Made by a program: the position numbers and the translations under genes. From NCBI GenBank assembly GCA_018398585.1, contig JAGTTD010000007.1, positions 9,885,320 through 9,949,319 of the forward strand: 64,000 nt of DNA. The letters run 5' to 3'. Below, in pieces: positions 10,406 to 21,400 of this stretch. A model generated the notes under the pieces. The model saw nothing but the letters and a program-made list of their open reading frames with translations. It made no database searches and was not told the origin of the DNA. Position 1 is the first letter of the stretch. The number at the start of each line of letters is the position of its first letter. This DNA is from Simmondsia chinensis (lineage: Eukaryota > Streptophyta > Magnoliopsida > Caryophyllales > Simmondsiaceae).

Positions 10406-10785
10406 AGTGAAATGAATAAATATTCTATCAAATAGACGCTCAATCTGCAGACTGAGGCGAAAATTTGTCTTTCTGTGATCTTTGATCTTGTAATCCTTGG
10501 TGATAGCTATGACAATCCCAAAGTTGTCTCCTCCTTGGCTAAAGCAAAGGTATGACCCAACCCTCGACAACCCGTCCCCAAACGTCAGCCCAGTTGTTCT
10601 CTATTGTCATACGCACATGCTGCCTTACAATGTCTAAGAAACTATCAAAATTTAACTTTACTCATCCAATCGTCTTCCATGTATATAACTATGCTTCATA
10701 TTGCCTGTCTAACGAGAAGCTGAGGTTAGTAGGATTATCCTCCACTTCAAACCTAGACCTCCATGCCATATCAGTAGATTGAGCT
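10406..10785. other. Unassigned spacer
   Basis: No feature recognised; short open frames here have no motif. Confidence 0.35.
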
Positions 10786-11098
10786 CCAACAAGTAGGAGT
10801 GTTCTTGGATTGGTTAATTGTATCGAAACATATATTTTCATTCTGTTAACTATAATCAAAATACTAAAAAACTCTAACAATTTCCGCTTATTAAAGACGA
10901 TTAAACTCTTTTGAGTAAATCGATCATTCGATAAGTTATACCGATTAACCAATAACCGAATAAAAAACACATATAAATTGTATTGATAGGCGAAAAATAT
11001 CTTGATGAATTTCCAAAACAATAAAAAGTACTTTCAAAATAACGAACTATTTATGATAATCTTCAACAAGTAATTAACCTCTTTTTCTCAAAAATAAA

Positions 11099-11177
11099 AG
11101 AAGTGAATAAAAAATGTTAGATATCAAGTACATAAGATAGAAGTGAATAAAAAATGTAGATATCAAGTACATAAGAT
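11099..11177. repeat. 40/39-bp tandem duplication
   Basis: Unit AGAAGTGAATAAAAAATG...CATAAGAT occurs at 11099-11138 and 11139-11177. The copies differ by a single deleted T, so the duplication is recent. It lies inside the hAT element, just left of the LINE insertion. Confidence 0.9.
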
Positions 11178-11284
11178 AGTTTTTGGTCCAAGGACTTGAG
11201 TACCAATTTTCCATTAATAAGAGATTGAAGCATGGACAAGGAGAATGTGGCATTTCAATTTTCATTTGTTTTGGTACTTGCTTG

Positions 11285-12360
11285 TGAATTTATGATGAGT
11301 AGATCTACGATAGAAGTGATTCATTTCCTAAGGCGTACTATAGAATACTATAAACATAAACAAAAGGATCTAGACATGGTTTTCATTGATTTGTAGAAGA
11401 CGTATGATAAAGTACCTAGAGAGGTGCTATGGAAGGTTTTGGAAAAGAAAGGCATCCCCATGTCGTATATTTGAGTCATTAAAGAATTGTATGAAGACGC
11501 ATCAACCAATGTGCATACAACGGAATGGAAGACTAATGCTTTCCCGAATACAGTTGGTTTGCATCAAGAATCGGCCTTTAGCCATTTCCTATTTATTCTA
11601 GTTATGGATAGTTCTGACAAGCAAATCAAGACAAGGGGTGCATGAAAAGCAGGACCCTTAGAGAAGTGCCTTAGAATTGAAAGGCTTACGACTCAGTAGA
11701 TCAAAAATCAAGTATATGGAATTTAAATTTTGAAACCAGCCCGAGCGTAGAGGACGTGAAGATTGGATTAGAATGCATATCAAAAAAAGAATATTTTAGA
11801 TATTTAGGCTCCATGGTGCAACAAGATGGCAGAGTTGATGATGATGTTAACCACTGGATTAAAGTGGGGTGGCGTAAGTGGAAGATGGCTTTAGCAATAC
11901 TATGCGACAGAAAGTTTCCTTTCAAGTTAAAGGGAAAATACTATAAGATAATAGTGACAAAGGCTATGTCATACAGTGTCAAATGTTGGCCAATTAAACA
12001 GCATCATGCATAATATTGCTAAAGCCATCTTCAATTGAGGACATACTAGCACGGATATAATCAGAAATGACGTTATAAGAAGCAAATTAGGCATGGCTCC
12101 AATTAAGGACAAGTTGAGGGAGCAACATTTGCAATGGTTTGAACATGTTCGGAGAAGACCGACTACCACCAATGCTTGGAAGTGTGAACAACTACATATT
12201 ACGTATTGAAAGAGAAGTAAAGGCGGGCCAAAAGAATGTTTGATGGAAACGATTACATATGACCTTACCTACCTAAACCTTAATGAGAAAATGGCCTTAG
12301 ATAGAGCTAAGTGGCAGCTGAAAACACATGTGGTCGATATAGCTGTTACGAGAGGGTAGT
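11285..12360 (+). pseudogene. RTE-type LINE reverse transcriptase fragment
   Basis: The 5' part reads FMMSRSTIEVIHFLRR, DLDMVFIDL, KTYDKVPREVLWKVLEKKG and NTVGLHQESAFSHFLFI (RT motifs around the GLHQGS block). The catalytic F-A-D-D segment is missing: the text goes from FILVMDSSDKQI to the region before EYFRYLGSMVQQ within about 190 bases. The RT thumb and C-terminal part follow in an open frame at 11756-12013 (HWIKVGWRKWKMALAILCD, FPFKLKGKYYKIIV). They then read HTSTDIIRNDVI, LQWFEHVRRRPT and KMALDRAKWQL. Multiple stops. It encoded the enzyme for target-primed reverse transcription; this copy is dead. Confidence 0.85.
11881..12032. repeat. 25-bp inverted copy inside the LINE
   Basis: 11881-11905 (GAAGATGGCTTTAGCAATAC...) reappears reverse-complemented at 12008-12032 with 24 of 25 bases identical. 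The second copy replaces coding sequence that the other LINE in the window keeps (residues QKMKVAEMRMLRWM). Confidence 0.88.
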
Positions 12361-13309
12361 ACAACGACGCCAATTCACAACGCGTCTAGGCTTGCATGTT
12401 CATTATTACTGCTACTTTATTGTTGATTGCATGCTTGCATGTCTGGTACTATTTATTTGACTTCATTTTGACTTGTATAATTATTATTAGTTCTTGCTTT
12501 TTAGGGTAAGAGGCCCTTCAAAAACAGCCTCCCTGTAGGGGTAAGATTGTGTACAGTTCACCCTTCCTAAAACCTGCCTTAGCAGAAGCCTTTCAGGCAC
12601 TGGGTTTTGTTGTTGTTGTTTGCTACTTGCTTGATAGAGTTTAGTTTATAACTTAAATTTTTAGTTTTTATTTTATTAGAAAATGAATTAATACAATGAT
12701 TAGTTTCGAAAATATATAGTAGTTGGAATTCAAAACTTGAACAACTATAGACAGAAAGATTTTAGTTCAAGTATTGAATCAACTTAATATGATATACTTT
12801 TTGTGAGACACACACGCACGCATACCACACCACCCCAACCCAAAAAAAAAAAAACAAAAAAAGGGCAACAACAACAAAAAAGCAAACCCCACCCACGCAC
12901 ATGTACCTATCATTCAAGAAACACAACATGCGCACACACCTGCGGAGACATGCACACAGACGAGCACCTGCTTGTTGCCACTCCCACCCCCAGTTACCCA
13001 CACAAAAATATTCGTTGTATTTTGATAATTTGGTTAACTATAATGAACAAAATCGAAAATCATAACGTCCCAAAATACCACAAAATTTACCAGTTCGGTT
13101 AACTGAATCAAAAATTCAGAACGGTTAACCCTATCATCTGTTTTGAACACCCCTACCAACTAGTAATCTAATTGAGTTCTCACTTACCCTTCGGAGAACT
13201 TTTTCATTCCACATTTTTCAAATGGATTAGAGTAGAATAAAACTTTTTTATAATTAGCCTTGACTATCACAACCCCTGAGACCCTTGAAGGTTCGACGAA
13301 AATGACTAA

Positions 13310-13580
13310 TCTGAGTGCTGTCAGATTTACTCTTATATCCATCCTCCCGCTATTACAACGTCCCAATAAGATTGGGAATATTTGCAACTTACAAGGAAAT
13401 GATCAATGTCTTCTTCATTATCAAACAAAACGGGCACCTCCTGTCATCTCGCATGCTACTGTCTCGAAAGATTAGACCTTGAAGTACACGAATGTAAAGG
13501 ACATGCCATACAAGCACTTTACTTTTTGGCGAGAGATCTAATTTCCATATCCATTTGAAAGGCCAAATGTAACAATCTTT
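13310..13580 (-). pseudogene. L1-type LINE zinc-binding (zf-RVT) fragment
   Basis: On the minus strand overlapping frames read WPFKWIWKLDLSPKSKVLVW, HVLYIRVLQGLIFRDSSM and RRCPFC. They continue NEEDIDHFLVSCKYSQSYW. This matches the plant L1 zf-RVT pattern: W-x-W, a C-P-x-C, E-x-x-x-H and a final C with W. At least one frameshift divides it. No tail or target duplication was found. Confidence 0.6.
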
Positions 13581-13871
13581 GCCAATGATGGCCCTGGGCG
13601 AGCCAACAAGTCAATTACTGTCAACCATTAAACCAAGTTAAACTTGTCATCTCGAAAATGACAAGTTTTAGGTTAAAATATGTCATGGAAACAACTTTTA
13701 GATTAAATCCTGAATATTCATTCACCCTGTCTAATAAAGTATATGACGTTTAGGTTCTATTTGTTTTAAAAGAAAAAGAGATCCTTGGAAATGATTTTCC
13801 TATTTTCTGTTATTTTTGACGGAAAATGTTTTCCAAAGGAAAAGTTTTTCCTCTAAAAGGGGGAAAATGTT

Positions 13872-14434
13872 GAGCCGTTGCGCAAAATGGCTCAAAATAG
13901 AAAAATATTGCTAAAAAATGGCCCATTTAAAAAATATTTACCCAATTAGCCTCCACGTCATCAAATTTTAAAATTTTAATTTTTTTTATTTTGAGGTACC
14001 TTCCTTCATGTGAAAATAATTAAAAAAATAATAATTTATGTTAAATGTTACATAAACTAATGACTTTTATTAGATAACTGTAAAAATAAGTAAATTAAAA
14101 AATTATGCAAAGATAATTTTATTTAATATTTAACAAATAACTTAATTTAAATTTTTTATTATAAATTACATATATAATTTAACTAAAACATATATTACGA
14201 AGCTAAATATAACATGATAATAAAAACATAATTAGTATATTTAATTAAGTTAATAATAATAATTCATAATTTATTAAAATATTAAATAAAAAATAAAAAA
14301 GGTTTAAAGTATCAAGTACCAAAATATTTTTTTTTAAATTTGCTGATGTGGAGGCTATTTGGGGAAATATTTTTCAAAATGGCCCATTTTGGGTGATATT
14401 TTTTTTTATTTTGGGCCATTTTGGGCAACAGCTC
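13872..14434. mobile_element. Mutator-type MITE (long terminal inverted repeats)
   Basis: The ends are inverted copies for roughly 95 bp: left GAGCCGTTGCGCAAAATGG..., right, reverse-complemented, GAGCTGTTGCCCAAAATGG... Both arms go on to a TAGCCTCCAC(G/A)TCA word. A perfect 9-bp duplication GAAAATGTT flanks it (13863-13871, 14435-14443). Nine bases is the Mutator-like target duplication length. The interior is AT-rich without coding capacity; total 563 bp. Confidence 0.88.
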
Positions 14435-14657
14435 GAAAATGTTTTCCTTTATAAAAGAAGGGAAGTCAACATTCCAAGTAGTTTACAAGGTTTTGGGGCA
14501 TATGTCGGTCGTAATATGGATCATACAAAAATGCATTAAATGGGATCATAGATTGCTAGAGGTAATAATGTGAGATAAGGACATGACAAATAATGATAAG
14601 TCGGGTCTGATCTTGGACAGAATTATGTGATCCAATTTGATTTTCATTCCTGACTGC

Positions 14658-15380
14658 TAAGGCTGCAAATGAGCTGAGCCAAGCTGAGCCAAGCCGAGCC
14701 AAATCACGACTAGTTCGGCTTGGCCATTAACTAAATGAAGCTGGTTCGACTCGACATCATTTATTTAATCGAGTCGCATATCCATGCTCGACTCAGCTCG
14801 TTAACTAAATGAGACCGGCTTGGTATCGGTATCATTTAGGCTTGATTATTTGGCGCGCTGGCTCGTTGAGCTTTATAGGCTCCTTTACATGTCGACTCAT
14901 TGGGCTCATTTATCAGGCTCGTTAGGCTCATTCATCAAGCTGAGACTCGTTTATAATCATTGTTACTTGAGTTTCTAAAAAAGAAAATAAAACAAATCAT
15001 GCATAAAAATTAGAAATATATAAGCATACCCAAACAAAAAGGCCCAGGTTCAAAATGCCAACCCTAAGAGACATTAAAATACTCAAACAAAAATGTATGA
15101 ATGGTAGAGGAAGCGCCACATGGTGCGATCCATACATGGGAGCCGATAAACAAGCAAACTCGTGAGCCATAAACGAGCCAGCTCATGAGCCGATAAACGA
15201 GATGGCTCGTGAGCCTTTTGAGCCAAGTCAACCTCGGTTTGATTTGGCTCATTTATTTAAATGAGCCTTCCATAAACGAGCCAGGCCGACTCTCGAGCAG
15301 GCTTAGATAAACTTGAGCCGAGCCCTTAACGAGCCAAGTCAAACTGGCTCGTGAGCCGGCTTGGCTCATTTGTAGCCCTA
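14658..15380. mobile_element. Non-autonomous hAT element
   Basis: Left end TAAGGCTGCAAATGAGC and right end, reverse-complemented, TAGGGCTACAAATGAGC form the terminal repeats. An 8-bp duplication flanks them: CTGACTGC (14650-14657) and CTGACGGC (15381-15388), seven of eight identical. Subterminal regions repeat GAGCC/GGCTC words (GGCTCGTGAGCC, AAACGAGCC) many times. No transposase; 723 bp. Confidence 0.82.
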
Positions 15381-15540
15381 CTGACGGCTATTTTATATTT
15401 TAAAGGTCTTTACTACTTCAGGATATAGTACATCTAGTCAGGAAACAATGTTTACATCAATCCAAGTATAAGAAAACTATTTATCGATTCACGTTTTCTT
15501 GGAATTACTTTTTCTTTCTAATATATATTTTTGACAACTC

Positions 15541-16060
15541 TATCACTTAGGTACATGGGTTTGATGATATATCACACAAATATCCTAACTTTTCAATATA
15601 TACAATGAGGTATCATGAGGTTCTAAGACTTTATAACTTAGGTACCCTAAAGTTCAAGAATTTTATTAATTAAATACCATTTGCCAAAGTTCAATGGATT
15701 TTTATTAGAAATTGCTGCTGTGGAACATGATTATAACAATATATGTATCATCTATCAATAATAGGATTTTTAATTGTAAAATACTAATATGACATATTTT
15801 ACTAATATGTAGATATATTCCGTCATAATTCAGTGATTTTTTTTCTGTAATTTGCTGAATTTTTGTTAAAAATATTGATATAATTATATATATGATAGTA
15901 ATCACGTACCACATCAACGCTTTATGAAGAAAATTAATTAGATTTTGTAAAAATTGACCATACTCGATACTTGAAACATCAATGGGTCTCATTGTATATT
16001 TCGAAATATGTAGGTTATCTAGGTGATAAATGGTCAAATCTTAGGTCCCTAAGTGATAAA
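15541..16060. repeat. AT-rich foldback element
   Basis: The left side TATCACTTAGGTACATGG and the right side, reverse-complemented, TATCACTTAGGGACCTAA begin an imperfect inverted repeat. It continues for about 75 bp to an ATATACAATGAG word in both arms. No clear target duplication, so superfamily and exact ends are open. Confidence 0.5.
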
Positions 16061-16429
16061 TTTCTCATTTTTTTCCATTAAAAAATAACTTCTTCACAAC
16101 TAAATGAAGCGTATATAAGTTATAATATATAGTTTCCCAACTTTAAATTATCTTTATAACAAGGTATAGTATGATAAAAAGAAGATTATTTCTTTTAGAA
16201 CAGATAACCTATATTATGATGTGGGAGCATCTTTTCCGCCGAAACAAACAACAGAAAACATTAATCGGAATTTGCTTTTCCTTGAAGGAAAATGTTTTAT
16301 GGGGGAAAAGTACTTCCCTCGAAACAAACGGAGCTATAACCACAAGAGGTACTTGGGTAAAATAGCTGCCAAACCAAGAGGAAATACAACCATCATCGGC
16401 AACCAACAATACGCTCGAGAATTTTGAGG
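16061..16429. other. Unassigned AT-rich spacer
   Basis: Contains two direct copies of a CGAAACAAAC word (about 16227 and 16320) flanking GGAAAATG-type text, which may be another MITE remnant. Nothing else recognised. Confidence 0.3.
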
Positions 16430-16840
16430 TTTTGGATTATAAGATGAGAAATCTTGGTTTTGTAGATATTTACATCTAATTTATTGGACCCAGAGATTAT
16501 GTAGATTACAAAGCTTTTTGCACTCAAAAGTTTGCAAAATGCTTTACTAAAGGCCTCCATCTTTCTCTGGTGGAGACCACCTGCACCCTTGGGGCTTACA
16601 AATTTTATCCCAAGCTTATTATACATATACAGAGTTTTGAGTTGCCATTTTTGTTAGCCTTATCAATACTCATGATAGACAGACATTATGATAACATTGC
16701 ATTGTGCGATTTGGAATTAACTCAGCAAGATTTGATTGAATCAAAACCGCTCTACCTGCTTTGGAAAGCAGTTAGCCTTCCATGTTATTTGATCCAAAAT
16801 CAGACTCCCCCCAGTCAAAGGGAAACCCATGTATTTACCA
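16430..16840 (-). pseudogene. L1-type LINE reverse transcriptase fragment
   Basis: The minus strand reads, across shifted frames, KYMGFPLTGGSLILDQITWK, ANCFPKQGRAVLIQSNLAEL, and later NKLGIKFVSPKGAGGLHQRK with MEAFSKAFCKLL. This follows the plant L1 order YLG-V-P-L, W-K-x-x-x-L-S-x-x-G-R-x-x-L-I-x-S, W-x-x-x-C-x-P-K-x-x-G-G-L-G-x-R, in the RT thumb region. Frameshifted and without ends. Confidence 0.6.
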
Positions 16841-18490
16841 AAATATGATGCAGAATTGACCCCTATCAAACCACTGATTCGTGTCCTTGTGCTCGTCGGA
16901 ATGCTTTTCGAGAATACGCAGGCGGATTTATTAGTTGACTAGATTGTAACAAATGAAAGTCCAAAATTGTCTTAAGATTACGATGCGATATACTTTGGCA
17001 AAAAGAACGTAGGAGTTGAGAGTGAAGATAACGATGATGGAGAACAGGACAATTTTGACCGTAATGATCTTGATGGGTAATGCCGAGGAATTGCCTTCCC
17101 CAAGGTTCCAATTAGATTCAATGATGGCTGATTATAACTGTACAATCCGAAAAAGGCCAAACTCCATTTCTGCTAGTAATAGATCCAAAAAAAACCTCGG
17201 ATCCTGATATGTCAGCCAATAAAGGCAATCCAGTTATGACCAACCAAACCATGATACTTGCCACCCAAGAAAAAAACGGCGTGCTTTTCAGACATTAAAG
17301 GAGTTCTCCCTAGTTCTCCCGAGTTCTTTGCTTCTGCCCAAGCCAAAGCATCCACTGCAACAATGAACACCGAGGCCAAGCAAATTTCTTGAGATGGCCA
17401 AGAAAATTTGAGTTTTGTTATGAAGATTATGAACGTGGAGCAAACAAAAATGAAGGCTGATGATTATAGAGGTACTTTCATTTTTAACTTGCTCTATTGA
17501 TTTTATATAACTAGAAACCACAAATGGATATTTATACCAAATATCCCTTGTCAAACCTTTGGATACGGCACCGGGCAAATCTAGGTTGGTCGACTCAAAG
17601 CCATGGATGGTACAAAGTCTTTCATACTTTTAGAGAACTTCGAAAACAAAAGGCCATACCGAGGGAAGAAATGGTTACAGATTTGTACTAACCCTTACAT
17701 AACATTTTCTTTTTACTTAGGTGAGAAATAGGAGCTTTAGCTTGAGCGAGAATGAAGGCAGCCATCTCTTTTTAGTGGCAGATGTGTGACGTTTGGAGTT
17801 GTTCGAATAGGGTATGAACGGAAATACCCGCCATGGTACACATATATGAGACGGGTATGGGTATAATATTATACCCGGCTCCATCCCATGCTCGCCTCAT
17901 ATCTCCCTGCACGGTTCACGATAATTTGGATTCAATTAATTTAAAAATGAAAGATATATTCATCTACCAAAAATATGACAAAATAATTTGATTAGAAAAC
18001 GTAATTTTATATAATTACACATGGGCGGATATGGGGCGGGTAATGGAAACCCGTTAGATACCCACGGTAGTAAAACAGGTATGGATATTGGAGTGTACTC
18101 GCCAGATCGAATATGAGCATCTACTTCATAGCCATGGCGGGTTGTAAGTTTGGGTATGGAGGAGGCACCCTATAACCACCCTGCCTCATTGCAGTCCCAT
18201 CGGTCATAGGTACTAATGGTATGACTAGTCTGGTTGAGTCAGGTTATGTGTATAGCCCGACTCATAAATGGTTTAAGACTCGTTAGAAGTAGCGTTCCAA
18301 GTCATTATGTCTCGGGGGGGGAAAAAAAATTCTTTTTAAGCCTTGAGCCAACTTGATTACATATAGAACCAAGTTGCATGTAGCTATACTAGAAAAAACT
18401 AAAGGAGAAACAGATAAGATGCTAGAAATTCAAATCAATACCTAGTCTCTAATACAAACTACAACTAGAATCGACAATCACTCTCCTGGT
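16841..18490. other. Unassigned region between LINE fragment and host gene
   Basis: No recognised gene. 17000-17060 could encode an acidic segment (VESEDNDDGEQDNFDRND) on the plus strand, and 17320-17420 an Ala/Ser-rich one, but stops surround both. 17830-18190 is rich in GGGTATGG and TACCCG words. It includes the perfect 18-bp palindrome GGGTATAATATTATACCC (17859-17876), probably part of a MITE whose ends I could not fix. 18318-18331 has a G/A homopolymer run. The side next to 18490 is the 3' flank of the serine decarboxylase gene. Confidence 0.35.
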
Positions 18491-21400
18491 TTAGTGCAGG
18501 GAACATGCGCAGTTCTCAGCACCGATGTCCCATGCCACACAAGGAGGCCGGCCGTCACCCTCTCTGTCCTTATACCACATGGATCGCTTCTTGACAAGCT
18601 CGTCAAGGAACGTATTGAGCTTCTCTATAGTGACGCTCGGCATCACTACAACATGAGCTATGTTCCCTTGGCAAGCGAGCTGCCATCGTCTAATGAACTC
18701 CTCATCTAGAGGCCGCTCAAACACAACAGTGCTGCTCAATTCATTGAGCATGGCGCTGATACCAGCTTCTCTCATTCGGTCTTTGAGGTAATGAGCGTTG
18801 CGGAGGCATTTCTGGACCTCTTTCTGGAATCCCTTGTAGCCTTTTTGGTTCAGGGTGTACCAGAGGAAGATGGGGGCGTGGCCGTTGCGACTTCCCATGA
18901 TGGTGGCATCCCTTGAAGCTAGGTACTCTACATTCCTTGATAACACATTGATATGGTCGATCCTTGTTATTTGAATCCCGCAAGGCATTGGGCAGCCTAC
19001 GAACTTGTGCCCTGAAACACTCACGCTTCCGATTGGCTTCTTGAATGTAACCTGGGGTGCCTGTACCAAGCAGAGGCCCTTGAGTAGCAGGAAATGCACA
19101 CGAGATACCATTGCAAATCACAGGATATAGAGCTAAGGCTTTGTATGGTTTGCGCAAGTGTATTTCCTCTCTAGAAACGTCTTTTTCATGATAAAATTGT
19201 AACGAAAAACATTTTTTTATTTTCAAAATTTTCTTTTATTTGGTTCGAGAAATCAATATCGTGCATAACTTTGAATATGATTAAGGTTCAACACGTCTAA
19301 GGTTGAGATGATATGGGATGAGTACAAGGTTCCCCAGGATGAAGTCAAAAAGGAATGGTGCAAGAAAGAGAGTTCTACTTATTCATTTATGAAGACCTAT
19401 TCACTTTCGATAATTTTTTTGCTACTCATTCATGTACGAATACAAGGAAAAGAAGACTTCTACCGTGGAGCCCAAATGAATGCTAAAGATAAGGCTCTAG
19501 ATATCATATTAATCACATCTTTCATACCTGAGCAATAATAGACAGGCCTCCAAGCTCGATCTCCATATGGCACAAACTCAAGATTTTTCTTTTTGTTTCA
19601 GAGCCTTAATATACAATAAAGCTTTTTGAGATAATTTAGAAATTATTATTAAAAGAGCTCTTTACATAAAACCACCTTAAAGAATAGGCATTTTTCACTT
19701 AACCACTACAAATTTTTAATTTTTAGAAAACCACCTCCAAAAGCCCAAAATTTTTCAATCAACCACCTTAAATCATATTATCAACCACCTCATGGAAGGA
19801 GGTTGCGCGGCACGAGCAGGAAAGTCAGTGCCATGAGCCACCCACTCGGGCCCAGAAGCAGCAGCTGACAATGCAGCACCAGTGCAAGGACCGGCACAAG
19901 GACCTACACCAAGTGCTGTCAAACCGGGCGGCGAAGAGGGAAGCAGCGACGCAACAGCCTGCTGGCGCCCAGAAACTGGGACCGGACAGTGTCACACCTG
20001 AAGTCGAGAAGATGCTGGGCTGGGTACGATTTCCAAGAACCGGAATTGGCACAAGGAGATCAACCCACATGACACTCTTGTGGACAAGAATGCTTTCAAG
20101 GGGAAGGGTTTGTCACGACCCTAGCCGTGACTGTCACGAGCCAAGAACCGATCAACCGTTTTCGCTTTTAGTATTTTGTATCAATATGCAATGCAAAAAA
20201 ATGTAAAATCAATTAGTAAAAATTAGATTAAATTTTGAATTTAGGAGGGAGGGCCGGTTTGGGGACAAGGGAAGTAGGCTAGGATTACTTGTTGTAAAGC
20301 ATGTTAGGCATTAATTAATTTTGTGGGCTATTGTACGGGTCTAGGGTGTAGGTGTGTTGGGTGTGTGTCTCCTCCCCAACCTCTATATAATCATGTGTGA
20401 AGTGTTGTAATTGGCATCAAGAAATCAAAGTTCAAAATTCAAATTTTCTCTTCCTCTCTTTTCCTCTCTAGCCGTCACTCTTTCTCTCTATTCTATCTTC
20501 AAATTTCTCTTCTTTCCCTAACTTATTCTAAAATTTCTCTTCCTTTCTTCATCTAATCTCTAACCTCTCTTCTTAATCTCTATTCTCTTTCTCTCTCTCA
20601 TTCTTTCTCCCAAAAATTATACAAGCCACGGACTTAGGTTCGTGACAGGATTTTATCGTACTTTTTTGTTTTTTGAGTGCATATAAAGCATGAGACGAAA
20701 CTACTCAAGCTAGCAAATCGTTCACCCTTCCCCTCCCCTGCCTAGATTTGATCCCAAGGGGGTTTGAAAGAGGTGGGATTCCAAGCTTGGTGAGGTAGGG
20801 GATAGAAAATGCTTTTCTAGCTTAGGTACTTTTAAGTCATGCTTATCAGGCACTCTAAAATCTATATAAAAGTCACTACTAGGTAAAAAGCAACTAACGG
20901 TGTGATTTAAGGTGGTGGATTGAAAAAAAAAAATATTGAGGGAGGTCGCTTTCTAAAAAATTAAAAAAATTTGGTGATTTAAGTGAAAAATGACAACTTC
21001 TAAAGGTGGTTTTATGTAAGAAACCCTAATTAAAAAGCCTATCTTCTCCTTTCAAGAAAGTAGCGGTTTCTAAACTTACGATTCCGCCGATCTAACAGTC
21101 TAGTATGAAGGTCAATAGTAATCCCGCCACTACGTTTCTCCCAAGTATTCTAGCAATTACTCATATGCTTCTAAGAAATACAAGAGCCAGAAGACATCAA
21201 AGCCTAGGTTTCATCTCAAAATTACACTGAAACGAATGAAAACCTTCTACAAGCGAGTTACTTACACGCTTGACAAACGGCAACATAAGACCAAATAAGG
21301 CCCCATCACAGTGGATGTAGAATCGATCATGCGAGAACCCACTTTCTTCAAGCGTCTTTATCACAAGATCAAGATCATCAACAGCTCCTTTAACCGTAGT

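Larger units (their letters stand above)
11285..12623 (+). mobile_element. 5'-truncated RTE-type LINE with (TTG)n tail
   Basis: A 1,339-bp insertion flanked by a perfect 10-bp target duplication TACTTGCTTG (11275-11284 and 12624-12633). It is truncated in the middle of the reverse transcriptase. Its 3' untranslated end (about 12505-12600) carries AACAGCCTCC, GGGTAAGATTG and AGGCACTGGGTTTT, then TTG repeats. This same 3' end is seen in the LINE at 25833-27597 and in the SINEs at 39897 and 47127. Confidence 0.88.
10794..13155. mobile_element. Non-autonomous hAT element split by a LINE
   Basis: The left end TAGGAGTGTTC (10794) and right end GAACACCCCTA (13155) are inverted copies. They are flanked by an 8-bp duplication, CCAACAAG (10786-10793) and CCAACTAG (13156-13163), seven of eight identical. 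Eight bases is the hAT target duplication length. Subterminal text is rich in GGTTAAC/CCGATTAA words, as in the related element at 37890-38647. A LINE (11285-12623) is inserted inside, so the element itself is about 1.0 kb and carries no transposase. Confidence 0.75.

Noticed and set aside
12803..13102. Open frame rich in Thr, Pro and Lys
   Set aside because: Arises from A-rich and CA-rich low-complexity DNA inside the hAT element.
13872..14434. A microRNA precursor
   Set aside because: The long inverted arms, AT-rich interior and 9-bp duplication identify a MITE; nothing suggests a precise small-RNA duplex.
18494..18709. Plus-strand open frame at the right end of the gene region
   Set aside because: Exact antisense of the last serine decarboxylase exon.
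19871..20206. 111-residue open frame in intron 4
   Set aside because: It runs from the GC-rich block across the start of a solo LTR; no motif, so not called as a gene.
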